NCBI GenBank assembly: GCA_019638935.1
Contig: JAHBSW010000003.1
Location: 37,529 to 101,528, forward strand
DNA: 64,000 bases
Reading direction: 5' to 3'
From: Cryobacterium sp.
Lineage (GTDB): Bacteria > Actinomycetota > Actinomycetes > Actinomycetales > Microbacteriaceae
Below are positions 1 through 9,083 of the stretch, one piece after another. A program made the position numbers and the translations under genes. Under the pieces are notes generated by a model, which did no database searches, had not been told where the DNA came from, and worked only from the letters and a program-made list of their open reading frames with translations. Within the stretch, counting starts at the first letter, position 1, and every line of letters starts with the position of its first letter.

Positions 1-455
1 ACGCGCTCGATCCCCAGTTCGCGCGCCTCGCTCAGACACAGCTGCAGCGCAGCCGAGGCCACTCCCCTACCTCGGGCAGACGGGCGCACGCCGTACCCGA
101 TGTGCCCGCCCTCGGCGAGCAGGTAGTCGTTGAGCTCGTGGCGCAGCTGGATCGAGCCCAGCACGACGTCCGGAGCGGCATCGTCGATGATCCACCACAC
201 CGTCGCGGGCACGAAGCCGTCCACACCGACCCGCCGCTGGCGCGCTTCGCGGTCCAGCCAGCGGGCGAACACCTCGGGGTCGGCCAGATCGTGCTCGTCG
301 AAACCGAAGGTCGAGAAGCCGTGCAGCGTCTCGCCACCGAACTCGGCCATCGCCTCGACCCACGATCGCTGGCGGTTCGGCGTGGGAAGGACGAGCGCGA
401 CACGGGATTGCGGGCCGCCTTCCGCCCCACCGCGCTCATGCCGTGTCATGCTCAT
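1..455 (-). CDS. GNAT family N-acetyltransferase (3' end outside window)
   Basis: The reverse strand reads open from an ATG at 455 to the window edge, so the C-terminus is missing. The visible protein of about 151 residues ends in the acetyl-CoA binding signature of GNAT enzymes, R-G-R-G-V-A, followed by a helix (AALQLCLSEAREL). The preceding strand pair (GSIQLRHELN, then HIGYGVRPSARG) resembles the COG3981 'predicted acetyltransferase' group. An in-frame TAG lies just upstream of the start, and a GAGGG ribosome site precedes the ATG, so the start is well supported. The substrate cannot be inferred. The neighbouring VOC gene is on the same strand, but the 92 bp gap does not show an operon. 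Confidence 0.8.
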   Translation of the reverse strand, partial: MSMTRHERGGAEGGPQSRVALVLPTPNRQRSWVEAMAEFGGETLHGFSTFGFDEHDLADPEVFARWLDREARQRRVGVDGFVPATVWWIIDDAAPDVVLGSIQLRHELNDYLLAEGGHIGYGVRPSARGRGVASAALQLCLSEARELGIER

Positions 456-547
456 GCCCTCACGCTACTTCGCTGACCACTGCCGTAGAAGCCTCGCGGC
501 CGTGAAAGTCATCCACGTCGAAGGTTCTCCGGCGTCGACTCCGGTCG

Positions 548-1159
548 CTAACCCGACGCAGGCTCCCAGTCGAACCCGTCAGGATCGGTGAAGGGCTCGG
601 CACCTCCGCCGAGGGAGATTCGGTGTGACCCTGAGCCCTCCGGCGAGACCCCCGCCGCCTTTGCGAGCGCCTTGCGCGAGTAGAGGCCGAGCTTGATCGG
701 ACTCGATGGCATGTCGAACTCGATGTACTTGCCGAAGCTCTTTCCGACGGTCAGCCCCCGCTCGACGTAGAAGCTCTTGCTCGCTCCGACGTCATCGGCG
801 GCGAGGAGGATGACGATGTCGTCGACATCCTTCGTCGCCGGGCCGGTGTCCTTCTTGTTCGACGTCGCGATCTGCCAGATCGTGCCGTCGGGCGCCTGCA
901 CGACGCCGCCGAAGCCCCATAGCGACTTCTCCGCGAGTTTGACGATCGTCGCCCCGGCGCCGATCGCTGAGTCGACCAGAGCTCGAACCGTCGCAGGCTG
1001 AGAGCAGATGAGCGAGAGCGTGAATCCGCGAAAACCGGTGGTCTCGGCGTCGGACGCCCGCACACGCACCCGATCCCCCAGCCCGAACGCGCTCGCATAG
1101 AAGGCATCGGCGGCCGCGGGGTCGTCGACGTCGAGGGTGACGAATTCGATGGTGTTCAT
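548..1159 (-). CDS. VOC (glyoxalase/bleomycin resistance) superfamily protein
   Basis: About 203 residues form two consecutive beta-alpha-beta-beta-beta units of the vicinal oxygen chelate fold. The first runs from IEFVTLDVDDPAAADAFY to VVQAPDGTIWQIA, the second from DIVILLAADDVGASKSFY to FTDPDGFDWEP. This duplication is typical of single-chain VOC proteins. The start at 1159 (MNTIEF) is chosen because the fold begins there; an upstream start at 1234 would add unrelated sequence and overlap the next gene. The substrate is unknown, and the metal ligands expected of glyoxalase I are not obvious, so no catalytic role is proposed. It lies 14 bp downstream of the cyclase-fold gene and is probably co-transcribed with it. 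Confidence 0.78.
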   Translation of the reverse strand: MNTIEFVTLDVDDPAAADAFYASAFGLGDRVRVRASDAETTGFRGFTLSLICSQPATVRALVDSAIGAGATIVKLAEKSLWGFGGVVQAPDGTIWQIATSNKKDTGPATKDVDDIVILLAADDVGASKSFYVERGLTVGKSFGKYIEFDMPSSPIKLGLYSRKALAKAAGVSPEGSGSHRISLGGGAEPFTDPDGFDWEPASG

Positions 1160-1173
1160 ACGGGTCACGCTAC

Positions 1174-2190
1174 TCACGGGTGCTCGCTGGCGCTTCTCGA
1201 TTCCTGCTCGATGCCGGCCGATGCGGCATCCCACCAGCGCAGAACCCTCGTCGCGTAGAAGGTCAGCCAGGGAGACGGCTCACCGGCGTCGACATCCACC
1301 TCGAACCAGACCCGCCCGGGATGCCGCCGCGCCTGCACCCACTTTCCGTCGGCGGTGCGCGCATCCCGGATCACCTCGATCGCCTCAGCCATGCGCGCAT
1401 CGGGCGGAGTGCCGTCATGCAGGCTCGCCTCCCTGAAGTAGTCGGCGGCCTTCAGCACGCTGTAGAACCAGCGGAACGGGTACACGAACTTGTTTACCCA
1501 CCACTCCACGGGCTCGCCGTCGGATGCCCGGAACATGAGCCGCCGCGAGAGCAGGTACTCCTCCCCCGCGTGGCGAGCGGCGCGCACGTCGTCGGTGCCG
1601 CCCGTCGCCTGCTCGTACGCGAGCAGTCCCTTGAGCGAGTTGAGGGTGGAGTGGAACGACGAGCGCGTCGACCCCGCCACCCACTCGCAGTTCCAGCCGC
1701 CCTCAGCCGTCTGGTGGTCGACGAACCACTGAGAATTGTCCGACACGTCGACGCCGAGCCAGACGCCGTTCGCGAGGGTGTAGGCGTTGATGCAGCAGTC
1801 GACCTCACCACCCCAGTAGGGAAGGTTGTCGTACTCCCAGCGCGAATTGCGTCGCAGCCGCTCAGCGGTGTCACCGAGCACGGATGCGTCGACGCCCCAT
1901 TCGCGCAGGCTGTTGAGCGTCCAGGTGGTCGCCGTCCACGGCTGACCGGCGTCCGGCGCGGCCTCGGGTCCCTCCGGGTCGAGGCCGCTCGGAAAATACG
2001 CTCCTCCAGCCCACTGCCCGTCCTCGTCCTGCAGGGCGAGCAGTCGAGCGCCGAAGCCTTCCGTCGCGACGCGCGAGCGCGTCGCCTGCCAGACCCGCTC
2101 GGGCTCGCCTGCCAGATCGCGTTCCACCTGCCAGCGCAGCGCCGGGTCGGTGTCGAGCATCCATCGAATGAGCTGGTCGCGATCTGGCAT
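1174..2190 (-). CDS. Squalene-cyclase-like alpha/alpha toroid protein
   Basis: This 338-residue protein is rich in Trp and Gly-Trp motifs spaced like the repeats of terpenoid cyclase/prenyltransferase toroids (DEDGQWAGG, AEGGWNCEW, DARTADGKWVQ). The early segment MLDTDPALRWQVERDL is common in standalone bacterial proteins loosely named squalene cyclases. It is half the length of a true squalene-hopene cyclase (about 630 residues), and I see no DxDD protonation motif, so it is probably not a hopanoid cyclase. No signal peptide or membrane segment is visible. The ATG at 2190 is preceded by a -10-like TAGCCT six bases upstream, which suggests a leaderless transcript. The function is unknown. Confidence 0.65.
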   Translation of the reverse strand: MPDRDQLIRWMLDTDPALRWQVERDLAGEPERVWQATRSRVATEGFGARLLALQDEDGQWAGGAYFPSGLDPEGPEAAPDAGQPWTATTWTLNSLREWGVDASVLGDTAERLRRNSRWEYDNLPYWGGEVDCCINAYTLANGVWLGVDVSDNSQWFVDHQTAEGGWNCEWVAGSTRSSFHSTLNSLKGLLAYEQATGGTDDVRAARHAGEEYLLSRRLMFRASDGEPVEWWVNKFVYPFRWFYSVLKAADYFREASLHDGTPPDARMAEAIEVIRDARTADGKWVQARRHPGRVWFEVDVDAGEPSPWLTFYATRVLRWWDAASAGIEQESRSASEHP

Positions 2191-2196
2191 GGAGAA

Positions 2197-2202
2197 AGGC
2201 TA
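2197..2202 (-). promoter_or_regulatory. Probable -10 element of the cyclase-like gene
   Basis: On the reverse strand TAGCCT is followed by six bases and then the ATG at 2190. With normal -10 spacing, transcription would start at or next to the ATG, giving a leaderless message. No Shine-Dalgarno sequence is present. This is inferred from spacing only. Confidence 0.4.
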
Positions 2203-2255
2203 GCTTTCGACCCCGTGTCCCTCAATCCGTTCGCAAGGATCGACGTGACTGCGTT

Positions 2256-3158
2256 TCAGCTCGACGCGTGTGCGGCGACAGTGCGAAGCGTCTCCAGCGC
2301 GAGTTCGATGAGACCACTGCGCTGAGGGTCCTGCCGCGAGTGCACCACCACTCGACGCTGGATCGCGGGTTGCGCAATGGGTCGATAGACGACTCCCCGC
2401 GTATGCTGCGCAACGGCGAGGCGCGGCAGCAGCGCGATCCCGACACCCGCCTCGACCAGTCGCAGCGCGGCGCGGTGGTCATCGAGTCGGGCAGCGAAGC
2501 GTGGGGTGAAGCCGACCGCGGCGCACGCGCTGAGCACGATCTGGCCGATGGGGCTGTCGTAGATGTCGTGGTCGACCCAGGTCTCCTCCGCGAGGTCGCG
2601 CAGCTCGATCTGCCCGGCGTTTGCGAGTCGATGCGACACGGGCAGTGCTGCGACGAAGCGCTCGGTGACCAGCTCGTGCCGGTCGTAGCCGTCGAGGTGA
2701 AGCTCGATGGCGCCGTCTTGCTCCGTGCGGATGTCGAGATCCGGCATCCGTCGACCGCGCCCTCCGGCCGGCTCATTGAGGCTGATCTCCACCGTGAGGT
2801 TCGGGCGACTCTCACGCATGGCCGTCACGACCTCGGGCATCCACTGCTCGGCCGCCGAGGCGAAACACGCGATCGCGAAGTACTCGGCCTCTCCCCCGCG
2901 CAGGTCCGCAACCACGCGCTCGAGGCGCTCGAAGTCGGCGAGCACCGACCGAGCCTGCTCGGCGAGGGCACGTGCGGCATCCGTCGCGACGATGCCGCGA
3001 CCCTGCTTCTCGAAGAGAACGAGTCCCGTCTCGGCGGCGAGGGCTGTCATGTGCTGACTGATCGTGGCGGGCGAGTAGCGCAGATTGCGCGCGGCGTCGT
3101 TGATGGAGCCCGCGTCGAGCACGGCGCGGAGAACGACGAGTCGCCAGGGATTGAGCAT
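2256..3158 (-). CDS. LysR-family regulator, probable DgdR
   Basis: The 300-residue length is standard for LysR regulators. Residues 1-60 form the winged helix-turn-helix (LDAGSINDAARNLRYSPATI, then a recognition helix and LFEKQGRGIVATDA), followed by a linker helix and a periplasmic-binding-like effector domain. The gene is divergent from the dialkylglycine decarboxylase gene with 134 bp between the starts, the usual layout for a LysR regulator and its target. In Burkholderia cepacia the orthologous enzyme gene dgdA is controlled by the divergent LysR gene dgdR, so the same pairing is inferred here. The effector would be a dialkylglycine such as 2-aminoisobutyrate. The family call is secure; the DgdR identity rests on context. 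Confidence 0.85.
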   Translation of the reverse strand: MLNPWRLVVLRAVLDAGSINDAARNLRYSPATISQHMTALAAETGLVLFEKQGRGIVATDAARALAEQARSVLADFERLERVVADLRGGEAEYFAIACFASAAEQWMPEVVTAMRESRPNLTVEISLNEPAGGRGRRMPDLDIRTEQDGAIELHLDGYDRHELVTERFVAALPVSHRLANAGQIELRDLAEETWVDHDIYDSPIGQIVLSACAAVGFTPRFAARLDDHRAALRLVEAGVGIALLPRLAVAQHTRGVVYRPIAQPAIQRRVVVHSRQDPQRSGLIELALETLRTVAAHASS

Positions 3159-3186
3159 GCATCAACCGTATGGCAGGAGCGAACAG

Positions 3187-3213
3187 TTGTACACATTGAT
3201 TTGCTTGTGCCAA
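3187..3213. promoter_or_regulatory. Candidate LysR operator between dgdR and dgdA
   Basis: Within the 134 bp divergent region an imperfect inverted repeat pairs TTGTACACA (3187-3195) with TGTGCCAA (3206-3213) around a 10-base spacer. LysR regulators bind dyads of this size between divergent genes. The arms do not match perfectly and the assignment is based on position and symmetry alone. Confidence 0.35.
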
Positions 3214-3262
3214 TGACTCCCCTCCGCCGAGAATTGGTCGAAGAGCACCGCGCACGCCGTGA

Positions 3263-4600
<1,338 letters not shown>

Positions 4601-4666
4601 CGATGCGGTCTTTCTGCCACGGTGCGGCTGTTTGACCAACAGCATCGTGGCAGAAAGGCCGCATCG
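4601..4666 (+). terminator. Long near-perfect hairpin after dgdA
   Basis: It starts immediately after the dgdA stop codon. The 24-base arms 4601-4624 and 4643-4666 pair completely if two G-U pairs are allowed. The loop contains a further 5-bp stem (CTGTT 4628-4632 with AACAG 4638-4642) and a CGG bulge. There is no T-tract, so it is not a classical intrinsic terminator. It may be a repeat element that also stops transcription or protects the 3' end. Confidence 0.55.
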
Positions 4667-4684
4667 CGCGGCACGAGGTAGCCG

Positions 4685-4690
4685 TACTAT
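4685..4690 (+). promoter_or_regulatory. Probable -10 element of alkX
   Basis: TACTAT lies exactly six bases before the ATG at 4697. Normal spacing puts the transcript start at the A of the ATG, which predicts a leaderless message. The GAGGG between them is too close to the ATG to act as a ribosome site. Confidence 0.45.
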
Positions 4691-4696
4691 CGAGGG

Positions 4697-5788
4697 ATGG
4701 GCACGATCGAGCTCGACCCTGTGACCGCGCGACGGATTGCCGTCGCGGCGCAGATGCTCACGGCTGATCGTCCGCACGACCTGGTCGCGCTCGTCAGCCG
4801 TCTCACGCTGCTGCAGATCGATCCCACCGCGGCGATCGCCCCCAACGCCGATCTCGTCCTGTGGAGCCGTCTCGGCGGCGCTTACCGCCCCGCCGACCTC
4901 GTTGCCGCTCTCGAGCATGAGCGCACGCTCTTCGAGCTCGATGCACTCATTCGTCCCATGGCAGACCTGCCCATCTTCCTCGCCGAGATGCGCCCGCTTC
5001 CGATGCATGAGCGCACCCGTGACTGGCTCGAGAGCAATGCGCGGTTTCGCCGTGACATCCTCGATCGCCTGCGCGACTCCGGACCACTCCCGTCGCGCGA
5101 CATCCCCGACACCTCTGCCGTGTCATGGGCGTCGACCGGCTGGACCAACAACCGCAACACGACCCAGATGCTCGAGCTCCTCGCCCGCCTCGGCGAGGTC
5201 GCCATCTCGCACCGCGTCGGACGCGAACGCTACTTCGACCTCGCCGAGCGCGTGTATCCGGATGTCGCTCCGCTCGCGCCCCCCGATGCACGCCGCCTGC
5301 GCAACGAACGCCGCCTGGCGGCACTCGGGCTCGCCCGTGCGAAGGCGCCCGAGCATCCGCTCGAGCCGACCCACGTCGAGGAAGTCGGGGTGGAGGCCAC
5401 GGTGCGCGGCGTGCGCGGAACGTGGCGGATCGACACCGCCGCGCTCGAACTGGCCTCGACCGAGAAGATCTTTGCCGGGCGAACCGCGCTGCTCTCCCCC
5501 TTCGATCGGCTCAGCTACGACCGCGTTCGCGCCCTCGAGCTCTTCGACTTCGAGTACACGCTGGAGATGTACAAGCCCGCTGAGAAGCGGCGCTGGGGCT
5601 ACTTCGCGTTACCGGTGCTCCACCACGACAGGCTCGTGGGCAAGGTCGATGCGAAGGCCGATCGCAAGGCCGGCATCCTGACGGTCACTGCGATTCACCA
5701 GGACGTGCCGTTCGACGCCGAGATGATGCATGCCGTGAACACCGAACTCGATGGTCTCGCCGAATGGCTGGGGCTGGCTCGTCGCTGA
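4697..5788 (+). CDS. AlkX/YcaQ-type DNA glycosylase (winged-helix, HTH_42)
   Basis: The 363-residue protein belongs to the HTH_42 family (COG3214), which contains the AlkZ and YcaQ/AlkX DNA glycosylases. These remove bulky or crosslinked alkylated purines. The catalytic signature is Q-x-D at Q40-I41-D42 (LLQIDPT), the form reported for AlkX/YcaQ; AlkZ has Q-x-Q. Winged-helix modules follow (RDILDRLRDSGPLPSRDI at about 115-132, then LELLARLGEVAISHRVGRERYFDL) and a C-terminal beta domain contains LLSPFDRLSYDR. It stands alone, with no antibiotic biosynthesis genes nearby, so general interstrand-crosslink repair is more likely than self-resistance. Repair of a particular adduct is not demonstrated. 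Confidence 0.82.
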   Translation: MGTIELDPVTARRIAVAAQMLTADRPHDLVALVSRLTLLQIDPTAAIAPNADLVLWSRLGGAYRPADLVAALEHERTLFELDALIRPMADLPIFLAEMRPLPMHERTRDWLESNARFRRDILDRLRDSGPLPSRDIPDTSAVSWASTGWTNNRNTTQMLELLARLGEVAISHRVGRERYFDLAERVYPDVAPLAPPDARRLRNERRLAALGLARAKAPEHPLEPTHVEEVGVEATVRGVRGTWRIDTAALELASTEKIFAGRTALLSPFDRLSYDRVRALELFDFEYTLEMYKPAEKRRWGYFALPVLHHDRLVGKVDAKADRKAGILTVTAIHQDVPFDAEMMHAVNTELDGLAEWLGLARR

Positions 5789-5814
5789 GGGCCGACCACA
5801 ACCAGTGCGGAACA

Positions 5815-6171
5815 CTACCAGCACAGGCAGAACGGGTGCCCGGACGGGTCCGCGTACACCCGGAATCCCTCCTCGGCATCCACGTTCGATCCGCGCAGGA
5901 ACTCGGCACCCGCAGCAGTGACATCGGCGTGCGAGGCGGCGACATCGTCGACATAGAGATCGAGGTGAACCTGCTGCGGCTCGCCGTCGGGCCAACGGGG
6001 GCGCACGTGATCGGGGGCGAGCTGGAATGCGATGCGGGGCGCCCCGTCCACAACCAACTCGTGCCAGTCGTCGTCCTTGTGCACGGTGCCGCCGAGAACG
6101 CGTGACCAGAACGTGCTCTCGGCCTCGAGGTCGTCGGTGTCGAACACGATCGTGCCCAGTCGAATACTCAT
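5815..6171 (-). CDS. VOC family protein (glyoxalase-like domain)
   Basis: This 118-residue single-domain VOC protein begins MSIRLGTIVFDTDDLEAEST and ends with the typical strand pair RVYADPSGHPFCLCW. The segment HELVVDGAPRIAFQLAPDHVRPRWPDG followed by QQVHLDLYVDD is characteristic of the actinobacterial glyoxalase-like group (Glyoxalase_6 type). The start at 6171 is preferred over an ATG-like start at 6210 because the domain begins there; neither has a clear ribosome site. It is convergent with alkX and divergent from the lactate monooxygenase-like gene. No substrate can be inferred. It does not closely resemble the other VOC gene at 548-1159, which has two domain units. Confidence 0.75.
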   Translation of the reverse strand: MSIRLGTIVFDTDDLEAESTFWSRVLGGTVHKDDDWHELVVDGAPRIAFQLAPDHVRPRWPDGEPQQVHLDLYVDDVAASHADVTAAGAEFLRGSNVDAEEGFRVYADPSGHPFCLCW

Positions 6172-6263
6172 GACTGAATTCAACGCCGCACCTCCGACAC
6201 GCGCAACCATTCGCTCTGCTCGATACAGTGTTCAAAGCGCAGAGTTGCGAGCGAGGGGGCGAG

Positions 6264-7538
6264 ATGTCGTCGAGTGCCGGGTACGGCCGATCAGCGCAGA
6301 CCAGCATCTACCGCGGAGGGGCTACGGGGTCGAAACCCGCCGTACCGTCCAGTGCGCGTGAGCTCGAGGCGGCAGCGCGTCGCGCGATGTCCGCCGAGGC
6401 GTGGGCGTACATCGCCGGCTCCGCCGGGTCGGAGTCCACGGCGCGGGCGAACCGCACGAGCCTCGATCGCTGGCGGCTGGTCCCCCGCATGCTTCGGGAT
6501 GTCTCGACCCGTGATCTCTCGATCGAGCTCTTCGGTCGCCGCTACGACACGCCCGTCATAGCGGCCCCCGTCGGTGTGCTCGAGCTCGCTCACAAGGAGG
6601 CCGACTTCGCCGTGGCGAAGGCGACCGCCGGCCTCGGCGTGCCGTTCGTGTTCTCGAATCAGGCCTCCGTGCCCATGGAGAGCACTGCGGCGGTCATGGG
6701 CGACGCGCCGCACTGGTTTCAGCTCTACTGGTCGAGCAGTGACGAGCTCGTGGCGAGCCTCGTGCGCCGAGCGGAAGCATCCGGAGCCCAGGCCATCGTC
6801 ATCACGCTCGACACCCACATGCTGGGCTGGCGCCCTCGCGACCTCGATCTCGCCTACCTCCCCTTCATCCGCGGCATGGGCCTCGCCCAGTACACGAGTG
6901 ATCCGGTCTTTCGCGAGCTCGTTCGCGAACGCGCGGCGGCACCTGCCGGGGAGAAGCCGCGCGTGACCCCGACCGCGGTGCGCACCCTCTTCGACATGGC
7001 CAGACGCTATCCCGGTCGCTTCGGCGCGAACCTGCGCAGCGGCGAACCGCGCGCCGCGGTCGAGACCTTTCTCGACGTGTTCTCGCGCTCGAGCCTCGAG
7101 TGGCAGCACATCGAGTTCGTGCGCCAGCACACGGCCCTGCCGATCGTGCTCAAGGGCGTCCAGCACGTCGACGACGCGAAGCGCGCGATTCAGATCGGCG
7201 TCGACGGCATCGTCGTGTCGAACCACGGCGGTCGCCAGGTAGACGGGGCCGTCGGTTCCGCGGATGCCCTGGTCCCCATCGTCGATGCCGTCGCGGGTCG
7301 AGTCCCCGTGCTCTTCGACAGTGGAGTGCGCAGCGGCGCTGACATAGTCAAGGCACTCGCGCTGGGTGCCGCCGCCGTGCTCGTCGGGCGCCCCTATGTC
7401 TACGGCCTCAGTGTCGCGGGCGAGGCAGGAGTGCGCGAGGTGCTGCGCAACCTCGTCGCCGAGCTCGACCTCACTCTCGGACTCACCGGGCATGCGAGCA
7501 TCGCCGAGCTCACCCGCGACTCCGTGGTGGCCTCGTGA
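6264..7538 (+). CDS. FMN-dependent alpha-hydroxy-acid oxidase, lactate 2-monooxygenase-like
   Basis: The 424-residue flavoenzyme of the (S)-2-hydroxyacid oxidase family has a TIM barrel. The catalytic His and Arg lie in [11 protein letters not shown], and the FMN-binding end of the barrel is [22 protein letters not shown] long insertion in the middle ([20 protein letters not shown], then YTSDPVF and about 30 further residues) resembles mycobacterial lactate 2-monooxygenase, which converts L-lactate and O2 to acetate, CO2 and water. A plain 2-hydroxyacid oxidase cannot be excluded. The ATG at 6264 has a strong upstream GAGGGGGCGAG. The stop overlaps the next gene, so expression with glycerol kinase is probably coupled. 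Confidence 0.82.
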   Translation: MSSSAGYGRSAQTSIYRGGATGSKPAVPSSARELEAAARRAMSAEAWAYIAGSAGSESTARANRTSLDRWRLVPRMLRDVSTRDLSIELFGRRYDTPVIAAPVGVLELAHKEADFAVAKATAGLGVPFVFSNQASVPMESTAAVMGDAPHWFQLYWSSSDELVASLVRRAEASGAQAIVITLDTHMLGWRPRDLDLAYLPFIRGMGLAQYTSDPVFRELVRERAAAPAGEKPRVTPTAVRTLFDMARRYPGRFGANLRSGEPRAAVETFLDVFSRSSLEWQHIEFVRQHTALPIVLKGVQHVDDAKRAIQIGVDGIVVSNHGGRQVDGAVGSADALVPIVDAVAGRVPVLFDSGVRSGADIVKALALGAAAVLVGRPYVYGLSVAGEAGVREVLRNLVAELDLTLGLTGHASIAELTRDSVVAS

Positions 7539-9055
7539 TGCGTGCCGACCGAACCACCGCCGGCGACCGCGAGTTCATCCTCTCGATCGACCAGGGCACG
7601 ACGAGCACTCGCGCGGTGCTCATCGACCGCACCGGCACGCCCGTCGCCTCGGCACAGAAGGAGCATCGGCAGCACTTTCCCCGGCCGGGCTGGGTCGAGC
7701 ACGACGCGACCGAGATCTGGGACAACACTCGAGAGGTAGTGGGACAGGCACTCGCCCGCGCCCACACCGTGCGCACTCGGATCAGCGGCGTCGGCATCAC
7801 CAATCAGCGTGAATCTACAGTGCTCTGGGATCGCGCCACCGGCAAACCCATCGCACCCTCCATCGTGTGGCAGGACACACGCACGCAGCCCCTGGTCGAT
7901 CAGCTCGCGGCTGACGGCGGCATCGAGCGCTTCCGCGACAAGACCGGCCTCCCCCTCAGCACCTACTTCTCGGCGACGAAGATCGCGTGGCTCCTCGACA
8001 AGGTCGACGGCGCCCGCGCCCGGGCCGAGGCCGGAGAGCTCGCCTTCGGAACGATGGACTCCTGGCTCGTCTGGAACCTCACCCAGGGGCTCCACGTCAC
8101 CGATGTCACCAACGCGAGCCGCACCCTGCTCATGAACCTGCGCACGCTCGACTGGGACGACGAGCTGCTCGCCGCGTTCGACATCCCGCGCTCGCTGCTG
8201 CCCGAGATCCGCCCGTCCTCGGGCGACTTCGGGGTCGTCACCGGCGACAGCGCGCTGCGCGAAGTGCCCATCACCGGCATTCTCGGCGATCAGCAGGCCG
8301 CGACCTTCGGCCAGACCGCGTTCTCATCCGGCGAGGCGAAGAACACGTACGGCACGGGAAACTTCCTCCTCATCAATTCTGGTGAGTCCCCTGTGTTCTC
8401 GACCAACGGGCTCATCACGACGGTCGCCTATCAGCTCGGCGGCGCGGCCCCGAACTACGCTCTCGAGGGGTCGATCGCGGTCACCGGTTCCCTCGTGCAG
8501 TGGCTGCGCGACAACCTGGGGATCATCGAGTCGTCGGGCGAGATCGAGGCGCTCGCGGCATCCGTCGACGACAATGGCGGTGCCCACCTCGTGCCCGCCT
8601 TCTCGGGGCTGCTGGCCCCGCGCTGGCGTCCCGACGCGCGCGGAGTGCTTGTCGGCCTCACCCGCTACGTCACCAAGGCGCACATCGCACGAGCCGCGCT
8701 CGAGGCCACGGCATTCCAGACGCGGGAGGTCATCGACGCCGCGGTCGCCGATACGGGCGTGCCGCTCACCGAGCTGCGCGTCGATGGCGGAATGGTCGTC
8801 AACGAGCTGCTCATGCAGTTCCAGGCCGACGTGCTGGGCATTCCGGTCGTGCGCCCCGTCGTGATCGAGACGACAGCGCTCGGCGCCGCCTATGCCGCCG
8901 GTCTCGCGACCGGGTTCTGGTCGCACCTCGACGAGCTGCGCGCGAACTGGCGCGAGGACCACCGCTGGGAGCCGGCCATGGGCGCCGATGAGCGTGCGGA
9001 GCGATTCCGGATGTGGAACAAGGCTGTCGAGAGGACGCTCGGCTGGATCGACTGA
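7538..9055 (+). CDS. glpK: Glycerol kinase
   Basis: The 505-residue FGGY-family kinase phosphorylates glycerol to sn-glycerol 3-phosphate with ATP in the cytoplasm. The N-terminal phosphate loop [15 protein letters not shown], glycerol-site residues in ITNQRES and WQDTRT, the hinge [13 protein letters not shown], and [11 protein letters not shown] near the C-terminal domain all fit GlpK. The length is standard. The ATG at 7538 overlaps the previous stop by one base; a GTG three bases earlier (7535) is an alternative with a 4-bp overlap. No glycerol facilitator or glycerol-3-phosphate dehydrogenase lies in the window, so the pairing with a hydroxyacid oxidase is unusual. Confidence 0.95.
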   Translation: MRADRTTAGDREFILSIDQGTTSTRAVLIDRTGTPVASAQKEHRQHFPRPGWVEHDATEIWDNTREVVGQALARAHTVRTRISGVGITNQRESTVLWDRATGKPIAPSIVWQDTRTQPLVDQLAADGGIERFRDKTGLPLSTYFSATKIAWLLDKVDGARARAEAGELAFGTMDSWLVWNLTQGLHVTDVTNASRTLLMNLRTLDWDDELLAAFDIPRSLLPEIRPSSGDFGVVTGDSALREVPITGILGDQQAATFGQTAFSSGEAKNTYGTGNFLLINSGESPVFSTNGLITTVAYQLGGAAPNYALEGSIAVTGSLVQWLRDNLGIIESSGEIEALAASVDDNGGAHLVPAFSGLLAPRWRPDARGVLVGLTRYVTKAHIARAALEATAFQTREVIDAAVADTGVPLTELRVDGGMVVNELLMQFQADVLGIPVVRPVVIETTALGAAYAAGLATGFWSHLDELRANWREDHRWEPAMGADERAERFRMWNKAVERTLGWID

Positions 9056-9083
9056 GCGTCCGGCCCGCGGAGCCGAGCGTCGA

